This document shows, one piece after another, positions 45,558-55,094 of a DNA stretch of 64,000 bases (positions are counted from its first letter, which is position 1; the number at the start of each line of letters is the position of its first letter). The stretch covers positions 78,171 through 142,170 of the forward strand of contig NZ_HE610958.1 of assembly GCF_000285515.1 (NCBI RefSeq), read 5' to 3'. The position numbers and the translations under genes are program-made. A model generated the notes under the pieces. The model worked only from the letters and a program-made list of their open reading frames with translations. It did no database searches and had not been told where the DNA came from. This stretch comes from Paenibacillus senegalensis JC66. Lineage in GTDB: Bacteria; Bacillota; Bacilli; Paenibacillales; NBRC-103111.

Positions 45558-45682
45558 GTTTTACATGTTGTGTGTTTGCGAGGCGGAATTTGAGTATTCA
45601 AGTGTATTTGCGTGTTTCCGTTTACGTCAGTTCTGTTGTTGTCGTGTTAGGCTTGCAACGCTACTTTGGGCTATTTATACTG

Positions 45683-47023
45683 TTAGGACTGATCGAACAT
45701 TTGGGCTGTTACCATCGCTTTTGAGACGAGCTGACTGCCAAGATAGATTTCCACATCGATCTTGCCGAATTTGCGGCTCACTTCGATAACTTGCGGACGA
45801 ACCTCCACCTCAGACTCCATCTGTACTGGACGCAAATAATAAGTGGACACGTTATCTATGACCAAATCCCCCTTGCGAATGTGCTGCACAGCCCAGTAAG
45901 CAGCCTGAGTCATCAGTGTTGTTAACACTCCTGCAGACGCCGTCCCAAGGTGGTTAGTCATTTGGGGAGTAATTTTTCCGTAAAAACGGATTTCCCCCTC
46001 CTCATTCACTTTCTCTTCAAACCCGCTCCAAATCAAATCCTCAAAGGTTTCACCAATCTGCGGCTGTCTCTGAATGTACTGCATCACCTTCAGAACATCC
46101 TTACGGCTGATTACGCCAACCATTTTCCGATGGGCATCAATAACCGGAAGCAGTTCTATACCTTCCCAGACCATCAGATGAGCGGCAGAAGCAATTGTGG
46201 CCTGCAGGTTGATCGTAATCGGATTACGGGTCATCAGCTTGTCAATTGTCTGCTTCACCGAAGCATCAACCATATCCTTTGAGGTAACCATACCAACCAC
46301 CCGGTTCCATTCATCCACAACAGGAAAACGGTTATGTCCAGTTTCTTCAATCAACTTCCGCAAATCACTTACTTTGCTGCTAGCTTTTAACGAGTAAACC
46401 TTGCTCTGCTCCGACAAAATATCTTGAACAAGCATGATTTTCTTTTTGATCAAACGGTCATAAACCGCCCTGTTTATCATCGAAGCAACAGTAAAGGTAT
46501 CATAGCTGCTTGACAGAATCGGCAGACCCAGCCTATTGGCCAGCCGGACTACTTCCTCGCTCGCTTCAAAGCCCCCGGTAATTAATACAGCTGCCCCGTG
46601 CTCTAAAGCAAATTTATGAGCTTTTTCCCGGTTACCGACTATTAACAGATTGCCTGCTTCTATGTATCTGAGCATTGCCTCTTCCTGCATTGCTCCGATA
46701 ACAAATTTATTAAGGGATTTTTCCAGTCCCTCATGGCCTCCGAGCACTTGCCCATCCACAATATTAACAATCTCGGCAAAGGTGAGACGATCAATATGAT
46801 GGCGCTCTTTTTTCTCAATACGTACCGATCCGATGCGCTCCTTCGTGCTGACCAGCCCTTGATTCTCCGCTTCTTTCATCGCCCGGTAAGCGGTACCTTC
46901 ACTTACGCCCATATGCTTGGCTATTTGCCGAACCGAAATTTTGCTGCCTACTTCAAGCTCCTTGATATAGCTTAAAATCATCTCATGCTTGGTCGCTGCT
47001 TCCATACCCGAAGGCTCTCTCAT
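45683..47023 (-). CDS. ytoI: CBS/DRTGG/thioesterase regulator YtoI
   Basis: A 446-residue multidomain protein. Order: GntR-like winged helix (about 10-65, VRQIAKHMGVSEGTAYRAMKEAE), DRTGG domain (about 80-180), two CBS domains (about 195-315, with ISRKDVLKVM) and a hotdog thioesterase-like domain (about 335-440, TASAGVLTTLMTQAAYWA). The combination suggests a DNA-binding sensor of adenine nucleotides and acyl-CoA, matching B. subtilis YtoI, whose role is not established. ATG at 47023 has GGGGTG seven bases upstream. Confidence 0.92.
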   Translation of the reverse strand: MREPSGMEAATKHEMILSYIKELEVGSKISVRQIAKHMGVSEGTAYRAMKEAENQGLVSTKERIGSVRIEKKERHHIDRLTFAEIVNIVDGQVLGGHEGLEKSLNKFVIGAMQEEAMLRYIEAGNLLIVGNREKAHKFALEHGAAVLITGGFEASEEVVRLANRLGLPILSSSYDTFTVASMINRAVYDRLIKKKIMLVQDILSEQSKVYSLKASSKVSDLRKLIEETGHNRFPVVDEWNRVVGMVTSKDMVDASVKQTIDKLMTRNPITINLQATIASAAHLMVWEGIELLPVIDAHRKMVGVISRKDVLKVMQYIQRQPQIGETFEDLIWSGFEEKVNEEGEIRFYGKITPQMTNHLGTASAGVLTTLMTQAAYWAVQHIRKGDLVIDNVSTYYLRPVQMESEVEVRPQVIEVSRKFGKIDVEIYLGSQLVSKAMVTAQMFDQS

Positions 47024-47512
47024 CTGTTACACCCCATCCTACTAATCTGTACTATCTCTGTTATAGTCCATTATAGTATGGTTCCCTTGGGAAAGCTAAT
47101 GCCATCCGTTTTTTCAATTGTATAAAAGAAAGGGCCTCCCATTGTTTATCCGAGCCATGATCAATGAAATTTAGTACGCGCTGCGGTGGCGTTTCTATGC
47201 GGTTTTCCGCTTACATTCCGTCTCAGCACGCTTGTTCCGCCTGCTCATTCCATTTAATGACACACGAAAAACACCACGCGCTTGAAACTGTGCGTGGTGC
47301 TGCATTTGAACTTTACATGATAGGCTGCTTTGATTTTGCTAAACTTTTTCTTGATATACTGATTTTTTGTATCCTCTGCATTCCGGTTTTACATGATATG
47401 TTACTTGGATTCGGCAGTATAGGCTATCCGTTTTGCTTCAATCAGCACTTTCTATCCCGATCGATTTGCCCCTTTCTCCAGTCCTACCGTTTTGTCTTGT
47501 TTCTGCAAGGAA
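47024..47512. other. Intergenic region without a recognised gene
   Basis: Holds the ytoI promoter region, a relative of the CCGCATACATTT repeat (about 47194-47220) and a terminator at 47266-47299. The plus-strand frame 47164-47523 lacks a ribosome site and coding character. Confidence 0.5.
47266..47299 (-). terminator. Terminator downstream of the small membrane protein gene
   Basis: On the minus strand, CACCACGC (47292-47299) pairs with GCGTGGTG (47272-47279) and is followed by five T. Confidence 0.8.
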
Positions 47513-47800
47513 TTACTTTCTAACCTGGAGACGCTTGCCTTTGCCTTCGAATACTTGCTGCATCTGCCATTTTTTCATGTGCTTCACCTTGACTAATTCC
47601 TTGCGCGTTTCTTCGTCCACGCCAAGAATATAGTGCAGCTGAGCTCCAATAATCAATAGAGCAAATCCAATCCATACGATGCTAAACACCGTGGGCAGTG
47701 TAAAACCATTCCCTACCTCAAGTCGGGGGATGGCGTACATCAGCATACCTAGAGCCATGCTTAAATACAGTAAATTGGAAAAATCCTTTACTTTCTTCAT
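47513..47800 (-). CDS. Small membrane protein of unknown function
   Basis: A 95-residue protein with two hydrophobic helices (about 8-26 and 36-58) and a basic, Lys- and Gln-rich C-terminal tail (HMKKWQMQQVFEGKGKRLQ). ATG at 47800 follows GGAGGGG. I do not recognise a family. It has its own terminator about 210 bases downstream. Confidence 0.75.
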   Translation of the reverse strand: MKKVKDFSNLLYLSMALGMLMYAIPRLEVGNGFTLPTVFSIVWIGFALLIIGAQLHYILGVDEETRKELVKVKHMKKWQMQQVFEGKGKRLQVRK

Positions 47801-48200
47801 CACTTCTACCCCTCCCTAGCTTGTATAATCATCTTCAAATGCCATCTCTTCTGCTCAAAAACTAATACCGGGCATACGAGCTGTTCCAGGTTTTCAACCC
47901 GTTTTGCATTTGACAATAATCCGCAAACAAATAAGTTGTGCTCGACTGGCAGGAAGTCTCGATTAACTGTGAATACCAGTTTGTGCAGCGAGCAGCGAGG
48001 AAGTTTGCAAACGGGCATCCATGATATACCGCCATCACACCCTGTGCACCTTGCTACAGGCACCTCGACATACCACCATCACGCCCTGAACTGCTGCTAC
48101 GGATATCCACGATAAAACGACAGCAACACATACTTAAATGAAAAGCGGATAGTGCATATTGCCAGACTATATATACAAGCTTATTCAGGAAGAAGCCGCA
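47801..48200. other. Intergenic region with degenerate repeats
   Basis: Around 48018-48115, three imperfect copies of a block with ATACCACCATCACGCCCTG occur. The minus-strand frame 47806-48063 shows no ribosome site or family-like sequence and is not called. Confidence 0.5.
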
Positions 48201-48542
48201 TTATGATGGGCTGTACAAATCTTGCAGCGATTCCATCATAATTTTTTGCACATCCTCCATAACGACGGAAAGCCTTCTCTCTGATTCCATCAGCTTGCGG
48301 ATTGAGAAATTAAGAGAAAGCACCTCGTACAGCTTTTCCATCTTATCCAGCTCCTCCTGGGCCGGCTGCTGCCCGGACATCATTTGCGACTGCAGCTCCA
48401 TCTGCTTCTGGCGGAATTGATCCATCATCCGTTTCGATTCCGGATCCGCATTGACCGCTTGTTGAGCGAGCTTAACGTCCTCATATTCTTTGCTTTCCCT
48501 AATTGCTGCGGACAGTTCCCTTGCTTTGTCGTGTACATTCAT
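48201..48542 (-). CDS. yheA: YlbF/YmcA-family protein YheA
   Basis: All-helical cytoplasmic protein, 113 residues, of the YlbF/YmcA superfamily (AIRESKEYEDVKLAQQAVNA; SIRKLMESERR). Family members bind each other and RNase Y partners in B. subtilis; YheA itself is uncharacterised. It lies 22 bases after yheB on the same strand, as in B. subtilis yheB-yheA. ATG at 48542 follows AGGAGTGG. Confidence 0.9.
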   Translation of the reverse strand: MNVHDKARELSAAIRESKEYEDVKLAQQAVNADPESKRMMDQFRQKQMELQSQMMSGQQPAQEELDKMEKLYEVLSLNFSIRKLMESERRLSVVMEDVQKIMMESLQDLYSPS

Positions 48543-48564
48543 TGGTATCCACTCCTAATGTTTT

Positions 48565-49731
48565 TTAGCGGGTCCAGAGCATAAGCATCGCCTGAAGCAA
48601 GCCGATAAAGCCGCCAAGCGCCGCACCCATCCATGTTATCGCTTTTAACTCCTTACCCGCTACGCTAAGTATGATGTTCTCCAAGCGTTCTACGGGAAAC
48701 TTGTTCACCTGCTCCTCCACCATAATAGGCAGCTCCAGAACGGCTACCAGCTTGTCCATTCGGGATGAGATAAAAGCTAGTCCTCGGCTTGTTTCTTCCG
48801 GGACCTTTTGCTGAAGCCATTCCTTACGCGGGGCGAGCAATTCCCCAATAGTTTTCTGGCCCGCCTTGTCCAACCATTGCTCCCACATGAGAAGCCGGTC
48901 AGCATAAGCGGCTATGGCCACATCCGCTTCCGCCCCGGTTATAAAGCTGATTATCTCGCCGAGCGTGAGCTCCTCAGCCTGGTTCAGCTTGCGTTCAAGA
49001 AATCCGCTCAACGTCCCTTTGATCGAAGGCGAATCGAGCTGCCTGTACAAGGCGGACTTCACTTTATTGGCCAGCTTGTCCTCGTCCATAAAAACGCCTG
49101 CCAGTGTGCCCAGCAATCCTCCCGCTTGCTCAAGCATCTGCATTGTAATGCTGCGAAGCAAACGGTCACCCTCCGGTGTCTCCAGTTCGGCTTTTAGCTG
49201 CAGGATGATCATATCACTTGTTTGCTGGATCAACCGGGTTTTGAATTCGCCGTTTCCGGCAGGCAGCCATTCGCCTATTTTTCGCTCAGACCAGCCGCCT
49301 TCAATCCAATAGCTGCGAATCCCTTCCCTGGATTTCTCCCTCAGCCATTCCGCCAGTCGAACCTTGCTCTGCTCCAGCTGCCCAGGCGTCCAAAAACGCA
49401 AAGCCCACTGCTCCAACGTATCCTCGCTTGAGCTTAATCGTTCAATCTGATCGACCAGCTTCGTTTCTATCTTCAAAACGAATTCAGGCTTGCGCAGCAA
49501 GGAATTGAGCCCCTCACTGGTCACTAGGTAATCGGCTACGATCTTCCCGAGGGACTTGCTGATTTCAGCCTTCCGCTTGGGGATAAGACCCGGGGTAAAA
49601 GGGAGGCGCTTGCCCCGAAAATAGCGAGTCTGCCTTGGATGAAACAGCATTTTGATTGCCAAATAATTGGTCGCCCCGCCTATAAGAGCGGCTGCGGTTA
49701 TCCCTATAAGAACGGTCACAACATCCTTCAT
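48565..49731 (-). CDS. yheB: DUF445 membrane protein YheB
   Basis: A 388-residue DUF445 protein: an N-terminal hydrophobic segment (about 4-24, GITAAALIGGATNYLAIKMLF with the NYLAIKMLFHP motif), a long helical soluble part, and a C-terminal transmembrane segment (about 364-385). Function unknown. ATG at 49731 with AAGGAG upstream. Divergent from the first YheC/YheD gene, repeating the B. subtilis yheA-yheB / yheC-yheD arrangement. Confidence 0.92.
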   Translation of the reverse strand: MKDVVTVLIGITAAALIGGATNYLAIKMLFHPRQTRYFRGKRLPFTPGLIPKRKAEISKSLGKIVADYLVTSEGLNSLLRKPEFVLKIETKLVDQIERLSSSEDTLEQWALRFWTPGQLEQSKVRLAEWLREKSREGIRSYWIEGGWSERKIGEWLPAGNGEFKTRLIQQTSDMIILQLKAELETPEGDRLLRSITMQMLEQAGGLLGTLAGVFMDEDKLANKVKSALYRQLDSPSIKGTLSGFLERKLNQAEELTLGEIISFITGAEADVAIAAYADRLLMWEQWLDKAGQKTIGELLAPRKEWLQQKVPEETSRGLAFISSRMDKLVAVLELPIMVEEQVNKFPVERLENIILSVAGKELKAITWMGAALGGFIGLLQAMLMLWTR

Positions 49732-49847
49732 GGTCTACTCCTTTAAGGCAAGATGGGCATTTTCCAATCACCAAGAAAATTAGCTTTTCATATGATGAAC
49801 TAGTTAAATATAACAAGTTGCAGTTAGCGGTGGAAGGGGACTTGTTT

Positions 49848-51206
49848 ATGGCGAAAGCCAAATTAACCATACGACTGCAGACCAGCTCCAGTCTGGACAG
49901 CCAAACGATCCTGCTTAAAGAATCGATAATGAAGCAGTGGAAGCTTGCAGCCAATCAAACTGTCACGCTCCAATTCGGTTCCTTGAGAAAAGAAGTTACC
50001 CTTGTACCGATCGCCAAATCGACTACGCTACGCGTACATCCGCACTTGGCATCGGAAATGAATCTATACGAAGGTGCCAAGCTAAACGGCCGCTATTCTG
50101 CGGAAACCCGTACCTTCCATTTAGGTCCGCTGATCGCTGTCATGGTCAGCCGGGTTCACAGTAAGTCAAGCGACCGACCATTCGGTGCCAACACCTCTTT
50201 TTGCAGAGAATTAACATTGGCTTGTGAAAAATTCGGCGGCCTGGTGTACTTCTTCAGTCCCGCAGAGCTGCCAGCTGAGTCCGGCCGACTATCTGGCTGG
50301 ATCTATGACAAGGGATGGAAAAAACGGAGCTTCCCCATCCCGAATGTAGTGTACAACCGGTTGACTAAGCGCCGGCTGGAAAACAGCGATAGAGTGCAAC
50401 AATTTATTCACGAGGTCAAATCGACTTACCGATCACATGTTTTTAACGAGAAATTCCTAAACAAAACAGAAGTGTTTCAAATTTTGAAGCAAGTACCGGG
50501 AGTGCAATCCTATCTTCCCGAATCGTATGCCTACAAAAGCAGCACCCTCCAGGCTATGTGCGCCAGACACTCTACCGTATACCTTAAACCTGTTACAGGA
50601 AGCCTGGGCAAAGGAATTATTAGGATCAGCAAAGCTCCCAAAGGCTATTTATGTCATTTTAACCAAAGTTCCGGTGTACGTAAACTTTCCTTCGCATCTT
50701 TAAAAGCAATGACCCAGGCTATCGGAAGCCGCATCAAATCCCGCTACCAAATTCAGCAAGGAATTCGCCTCATTCAATCCAACGGCAATCCGATTGATTT
50801 CCGTGTGCTCGCGCAAAAAAATAATAAAGGCGTCTGGGCCATTACCTCAACAGTAGGCAGGATTGCCGGAAGCCACACCTTTGTCTCCAATCTGGCCAGA
50901 GGAGGCACGCTCACCTCTGTCAGCACTGCCTTGGCCAGGGGAGGGTTCGGGGCTGCTCAGCGATCCGCCATCTATCACCGGCTGCAAAAAGCGGCGCTTT
51001 CTCTGGCCGCAGGTTTGGACGAAAAAATTCCTGAGCATTTTGCCGAGCTGGGCATTGACCTGGCCGTGGATACAAGCGGCAAAGTCTGGCTTTTGGAGAT
51101 TAATTCCAAGCCGTCAAAGGAAGAAAATTCATCACTTGCACCTAATAAAATTAGACCTTCGGTGCGAAGAATCGTTCATTATTGCCAACACCTCGCCAAA
51201 TTGTGA
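49848..51206 (+). CDS. YheC/YheD ATP-grasp protein, copy 1 (long form)
   Basis: Endospore coat-associated YheC/YheD family, 452 residues. An N-terminal beta-rich domain of about 95 residues precedes the ATP-grasp part. The ATP-grasp signatures are YLKPVTGSLGKGI (phosphate loop with Lys), PIDFRVLAQKN, and the metal-binding WLLEINSKPS with Glu and Asn. The fold is that of carboxylate-amine/thiol ligases; the substrate of this family is not known to me. ATG at 49848 has GGAAGGGG upstream; the frame start at 49818 has none. First of five tandem paralogs, probably mother-cell expressed. Confidence 0.9.
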   Translation: MAKAKLTIRLQTSSSLDSQTILLKESIMKQWKLAANQTVTLQFGSLRKEVTLVPIAKSTTLRVHPHLASEMNLYEGAKLNGRYSAETRTFHLGPLIAVMVSRVHSKSSDRPFGANTSFCRELTLACEKFGGLVYFFSPAELPAESGRLSGWIYDKGWKKRSFPIPNVVYNRLTKRRLENSDRVQQFIHEVKSTYRSHVFNEKFLNKTEVFQILKQVPGVQSYLPESYAYKSSTLQAMCARHSTVYLKPVTGSLGKGIIRISKAPKGYLCHFNQSSGVRKLSFASLKAMTQAIGSRIKSRYQIQQGIRLIQSNGNPIDFRVLAQKNNKGVWAITSTVGRIAGSHTFVSNLARGGTLTSVSTALARGGFGAAQRSAIYHRLQKAALSLAAGLDEKIPEHFAELGIDLAVDTSGKVWLLEINSKPSKEENSSLAPNKIRPSVRRIVHYCQHLAKL

Positions 51207-51220
51207 AAGGCGGTACGTCT

Positions 51221-52378
51221 ATGCTTGCTGCACCCTTCTTAATCGGCATTCTGGCCTGCCGCGGGGGAAAGGATCTCCCTTTTTGCGATGCCGATTTCTA
51301 CATGCTGCTTATCCGTCATGCGAAGCGTCTCGGCATGAAAGCTTTTGTTTTTACTCCGGAAGGCCTTGCGCCTGACCAGCAAAGTGTCGAAGGCTTCGTA
51401 TGGACCGGAGAGCAGAGATGGAGCACGGAAAGACTGCCGCTGCCCGATTTGATCTACGACCGGTTCTTCAGCACAAACCCGAGCTATCGGAACGGCTATC
51501 ACACCCTTATGAATATAATGGCACATAGCCGGCCCAAACCATTGGTTCTCGGCAACCGGCTTATGGGCAAATGGGCGGTTCACCGCTCCCTCTCCAACGA
51601 TCGGCGGCTGCGGCCGTACCTGCCTAAAACGAGCATGCTGGCCACTTTCGGCCAGCTGCTGGAATGGCTGGAAAGAGAAAGTCAAGTGATTGTTAAACCG
51701 GATGGAGGGACACAGGGCAAAGGAATCATACTTCTCCGAAAGCATGCCAAAGGGTTCGAGGCTGCCGGACGCACCAGCAGCAACCTTCCGTATACGTGTT
51801 CCTTTGCCGGGGATCAAGCTATGCTCGACTGGCTGGTTCCTAGACTAAACAAGCAATACCTGCTGCAAACCTTTCTTCATCTGACAAATGCAGAAGGTAA
51901 CGTATTTGATATCCGCTCCCTCGTTCAGAAAAACGGCAAGGGGTTGTGGAGCCACACCGGCATGGCTGTTCGCCTGGGCGAACATGGAAGTGTGACCGCC
52001 AACCTTCATAGCGGAGGCTGCGCGGTGCCGGCAGCTGAATTTCTACACCGGGAATTTGGTGAACATTCAGCGGACCGGCTTATCTCCCAGCTGCGCGATC
52101 TCTCTTTGATCATCGCCGAAGTTCTGGAGCATTATTACGGGCGCCTTGCTGAGCTAGGAATCGACTTTGGAGTGGACCGTCATGCCCGGCTGTGGATTAT
52201 CGAGGTCAATTCCAAGCCAGGCAGAGCCGTTTTCCGCAATATTAAAGACAAGCGCGCCCGCTGGCTATCCCTGCATCAGCCTATGGCTTACGCCAAATAT
52301 CTCCTGGCCCATAGGAACGGCTGGCGGAAACATACGGCAGGAACCAGCGGCCGCTCTCTACTCACTTCATTAGGTTAA
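51221..52378 (+). CDS. YheC/YheD ATP-grasp protein, copy 2 (short form)
   Basis: Paralog of 385 residues without the N-terminal beta domain. ATP-grasp signatures: VIVKPDGGTQGKGI, VFDIRSLVQKNGKG, and WIIEVNSKPG; the catalytic residues appear intact. ATG at 51221 with GAAAGGCGG upstream, 14 bases after copy 1. Followed by a block of palindromic repeats (52377-52571) that may terminate part of the transcription before copy 3. Confidence 0.88.
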   Translation: MLAAPFLIGILACRGGKDLPFCDADFYMLLIRHAKRLGMKAFVFTPEGLAPDQQSVEGFVWTGEQRWSTERLPLPDLIYDRFFSTNPSYRNGYHTLMNIMAHSRPKPLVLGNRLMGKWAVHRSLSNDRRLRPYLPKTSMLATFGQLLEWLERESQVIVKPDGGTQGKGIILLRKHAKGFEAAGRTSSNLPYTCSFAGDQAMLDWLVPRLNKQYLLQTFLHLTNAEGNVFDIRSLVQKNGKGLWSHTGMAVRLGEHGSVTANLHSGGCAVPAAEFLHREFGEHSADRLISQLRDLSLIIAEVLEHYYGRLAELGIDFGVDRHARLWIIEVNSKPGRAVFRNIKDKRARWLSLHQPMAYAKYLLAHRNGWRKHTAGTSGRSLLTSLG

Positions 52379-52571
52379 AGCAAAGCCCAGTGTTGGCTTA
52401 CGAAGCAGGCTTTGTGTTTTCCAAACTTTCCAAAACAAGCAAAGCCCAGTGTCGGCTTACGAAGCAGGCTTTGCAATCAAAAGTTATAATTCTTTCAATA
52501 AAAGCAAAGCCCAGTGTTGGCTTACGAAGCAGGCTTTGTGTTTTCCAAACTTTCCAAAACAAGCAAAGCCC
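52377..52571. repeat. Three hairpin repeats between YheC/YheD copies 2 and 3
   Basis: 71 bases at 52377-52447 recur exactly at 52501-52571 (offset 124), and a third, partial copy starts at 52437. Each unit contains CAAAGCCCAGTGTTGGC... ending GGCTTTG, giving the 7-base stem CAAAGCC/GGCTTTG, followed by TGTTTT in two copies. They can act as transcription attenuators or terminators. The last unit ends 16 bases before copy 3's start, near its GGAGGG. Confidence 0.9.
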
Positions 52572-52586
52572 TTAGGAGGGTAAAGA

Positions 52587-53957
52587 ATGAGTCTGACAAC
52601 CTGCAACATTCTCATCTCACAACAGAGCGAAAGAACGGTAACCGTCACCCGCTCCCTAAGCAAACTGCTGCAATTAAACACTTCACGGACCATAACCGTC
52701 CGCTTAGGCAATAAATCCTCCACCCATCCCGTCAAAGTCGTTAACCGCAAAGGCTATTTCGTCGTTCTCCCGCATGCTGTCGCCTCTCAAATCAGGCTGC
52801 CTTCCGGAGGCAAATGCATGGTCAAAAGCAATACCGGCAAAGACCTGCAGTTCGGACCTTTAATCGGAATTATGACCAGCACCAGCAACAACCCGGTTCT
52901 TCCTTTCGGCTCGCGCACCGGCTTCGTCAAAGAATTCCTGCGGGCGGCCAGCAATAAGTTCGCCTATTACTTTGTTTTCTCCCCCCGTAACGTAAATTGG
53001 GATGAAGAAGTCGTCACCGGGTATTTCCCGTCCTCCGGCGGCCGCTGGGTCCGCAAAACAGTTCCGCTGCCCGATGTCATCTATAATCGCCTGCCAAGCC
53101 GCAGTGCAGAGAAATCGATCTCGATGGAGGATTTCAAAGAAAAGTTCGTCCGCCGGAATATTCCGATTTTCAACTGGAGCTTCTTTGACAAATCCGATGT
53201 TTACCGCTTGCTCGCTGGAGATGAAGCTAACGAGCACGTTCCGGAATCCCACAACCGTCCAACGTCCCAAATAATCCGGACCATGATGGAGAAGCACCGC
53301 TTTGTCTATTTGAAGCCTACAGCCGGGAGTCTCGGCATTGGAATTTACCGCCTGACCTACAGTCCCGAAAGGGGGTATTTCGCCCGGTTCCGCCGCAATG
53401 GCAGCAATGTGCTCATGCGCTTCTCCCGTTTTGAAGGACTCATGCGGCTGCTCAAAAACCACGGAGTCCGCATGCAGTATTATGTCGTCCAGCAGGGGAT
53501 CCGCTTGATTGAAATTGACAGCTGTCCGATCGATTTCCGCTTCCATATGACCAAGAATGGCGATAATGAATGGGTAACCTCCGGGATCGGCGCCAAAAAG
53601 GCAGGGAAAGGCAGCGTAACTACCCACGTCCGCACCGGCGGACAGCTGATGACTCCAGAGCAGGTGCTAAACCGGGTATTCGGCAGCCGCGGTGACAGTG
53701 TGCTGGAGAAAGCCAAAGCCGTTGCCATCAAGCTGGCCAATTCTATTGAACGCAATTATTCGAGACCTTTGGGCGAGCTCGGCTTTGACCTCGGCATCGA
53801 CAAAAATGAACGCATCTGGATGTTCGAAGCCAACGCCAAGCCCGGACGCTCTATTTTCAAGCATCCTTCCCTTAAATCCCAAGGCAAAACCTCGTTAAAA
53901 AATCTAATCGATCACTGCATGTACCTGAGTCGATTTCAGCTGAGGAGGGAGGGCTAG
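52587..53957 (+). CDS. YheC/YheD ATP-grasp protein, copy 3 (long form)
   Basis: Paralog of 456 residues with the N-terminal beta-rich domain (about 1-95) as in copy 1. ATP-grasp signatures: VYLKPTAGSLGIGI, where the usual second Lys/Arg of the Gly-rich loop is Ile (LGIG versus LGKG elsewhere), PIDFRFHMTKNGD, and WMFEANAKPG. The loop change may affect nucleotide handling. ATG at 52587 with GGAGGG upstream. Copy 4 starts directly after its stop codon. Confidence 0.9.
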   Translation: MSLTTCNILISQQSERTVTVTRSLSKLLQLNTSRTITVRLGNKSSTHPVKVVNRKGYFVVLPHAVASQIRLPSGGKCMVKSNTGKDLQFGPLIGIMTSTSNNPVLPFGSRTGFVKEFLRAASNKFAYYFVFSPRNVNWDEEVVTGYFPSSGGRWVRKTVPLPDVIYNRLPSRSAEKSISMEDFKEKFVRRNIPIFNWSFFDKSDVYRLLAGDEANEHVPESHNRPTSQIIRTMMEKHRFVYLKPTAGSLGIGIYRLTYSPERGYFARFRRNGSNVLMRFSRFEGLMRLLKNHGVRMQYYVVQQGIRLIEIDSCPIDFRFHMTKNGDNEWVTSGIGAKKAGKGSVTTHVRTGGQLMTPEQVLNRVFGSRGDSVLEKAKAVAIKLANSIERNYSRPLGELGFDLGIDKNERIWMFEANAKPGRSIFKHPSLKSQGKTSLKNLIDHCMYLSRFQLRREG

Positions 53958-55088
53958 GTGGAACTTTTTCTGCAGCATGCCTCTCCCCTGCCCTCGATTG
54001 CAATTCTAACGATGCATGATAATACAAGACCTTTCCGCGGCAATCATTATAACTTTATCGATTTAATTCAATGCGGCAAGGAACTGGGCGCCTTTGTCTA
54101 TGTCGTTGTGGTCAAGGATTTGAAGCTTTCGCAAAGGAGAATCAACAGTTACGTCTACAATACATCGACAAAGACCTGGTCTCAGATGATGCTCCCGCTT
54201 CCCCAGGTCATCTACAACCGGATCCCGACGCGTAAGGATGAGCTTCAGCCCGAGGTGCAGCAAACGATTAAAGCATTAATGAGGCATTCTCAAATTCGTT
54301 TTTTCAATCCTTTCTTTTTTAACAAATGGGCGTTATTTGAGTGGCTGAATAAAGCCAAGCTGACGAAAAAATATACCCCTGCAACTAAAAAATTGTCAGG
54401 CCCTCAAGACCTGGAGCTATATCTCAAGCATTTTCCCACCATCTATTTGAAGCCTATCCGCGGTAAAGCCGGTAAAGGCATTATGAAGGTCGAGCTGAGC
54501 TCTGTCAAAAGCAAGCCATACCGCCTGAGCTGGCAGAATACTCGCAAAAGCCATCTGTCCGCCCATGCAACACTCTCCAAGCTGTGGGTGCAGCTCAAGG
54601 AATTGATGGGCTCGGAGGAATACATTGTCCAGCAAGGAATCAAGCTGGCCAGTTACCAAAGCCGGCCGTTCGACCTTCGCGTGCTTGTCCAGAAAAACGG
54701 CAAAGGCAAATGGAGCCTCACCGGCATTGGCGCCAGAGTCGCCGGTAAGCGCAGCATCACCACCCACGTTCCGCGCGGGGGCTCTATCGATGAGCCGGAA
54801 AAGCTGCTAAGCGCCACTTTTGGAAGGGAAGCTGCCGCTCTTCTCCTCGCTAAGGTCAAGCGGGCGGCTCATACGATCGCCCGCCGGATCGAGAAGGCAT
54901 CCGGGCACGTCCTTGGAGAAATGTCTATGGATTTAGGTGTGGATACTTCAGGCCAAATCTGGTTTTTCGAGGCGAATTCGCGTCCGATGAAATTTGACGA
55001 GCCAGACATCCGGCAGAAATCCTTGGAGCGGATTATTCAGTACGGAAAATACTTGAGCGGCAGCCCGAAGAAAAAGGGAGGTGGATAA
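53958..55088 (+). CDS. YheC/YheD ATP-grasp protein, copy 4 (short form)
   Basis: Paralog of 376 residues. Start is GTG at 53958, immediately after the copy 3 stop, with GAGGAGGGAGG upstream, so they are coupled. Signatures: IYLKPIRGKAGKGI, PFDLRVLVQKNGKG and WFFEANSRPM. No N-terminal beta domain. Confidence 0.88.
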   Translation: MELFLQHASPLPSIAILTMHDNTRPFRGNHYNFIDLIQCGKELGAFVYVVVVKDLKLSQRRINSYVYNTSTKTWSQMMLPLPQVIYNRIPTRKDELQPEVQQTIKALMRHSQIRFFNPFFFNKWALFEWLNKAKLTKKYTPATKKLSGPQDLELYLKHFPTIYLKPIRGKAGKGIMKVELSSVKSKPYRLSWQNTRKSHLSAHATLSKLWVQLKELMGSEEYIVQQGIKLASYQSRPFDLRVLVQKNGKGKWSLTGIGARVAGKRSITTHVPRGGSIDEPEKLLSATFGREAAALLLAKVKRAAHTIARRIEKASGHVLGEMSMDLGVDTSGQIWFFEANSRPMKFDEPDIRQKSLERIIQYGKYLSGSPKKKGGG

Positions 55089-55094
55089 AAAGCT

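Noticed and set aside
47164..47523. 119-codon plus-strand frame with hydrophobic stretches
   Set aside because: No ribosome site, it crosses a minus-strand terminator, and it overlaps the end of a better supported gene.
47806..48063. 85-codon minus-strand frame with several Cys
   Set aside because: Lies in a spacer of degenerate repeats, has no ribosome site, and the Cys pattern matches no known motif.
52377..52571. Possible small CRISPR array
   Set aside because: Units are of unequal spacing, one spacer is itself a duplicate, and no cas genes are present.
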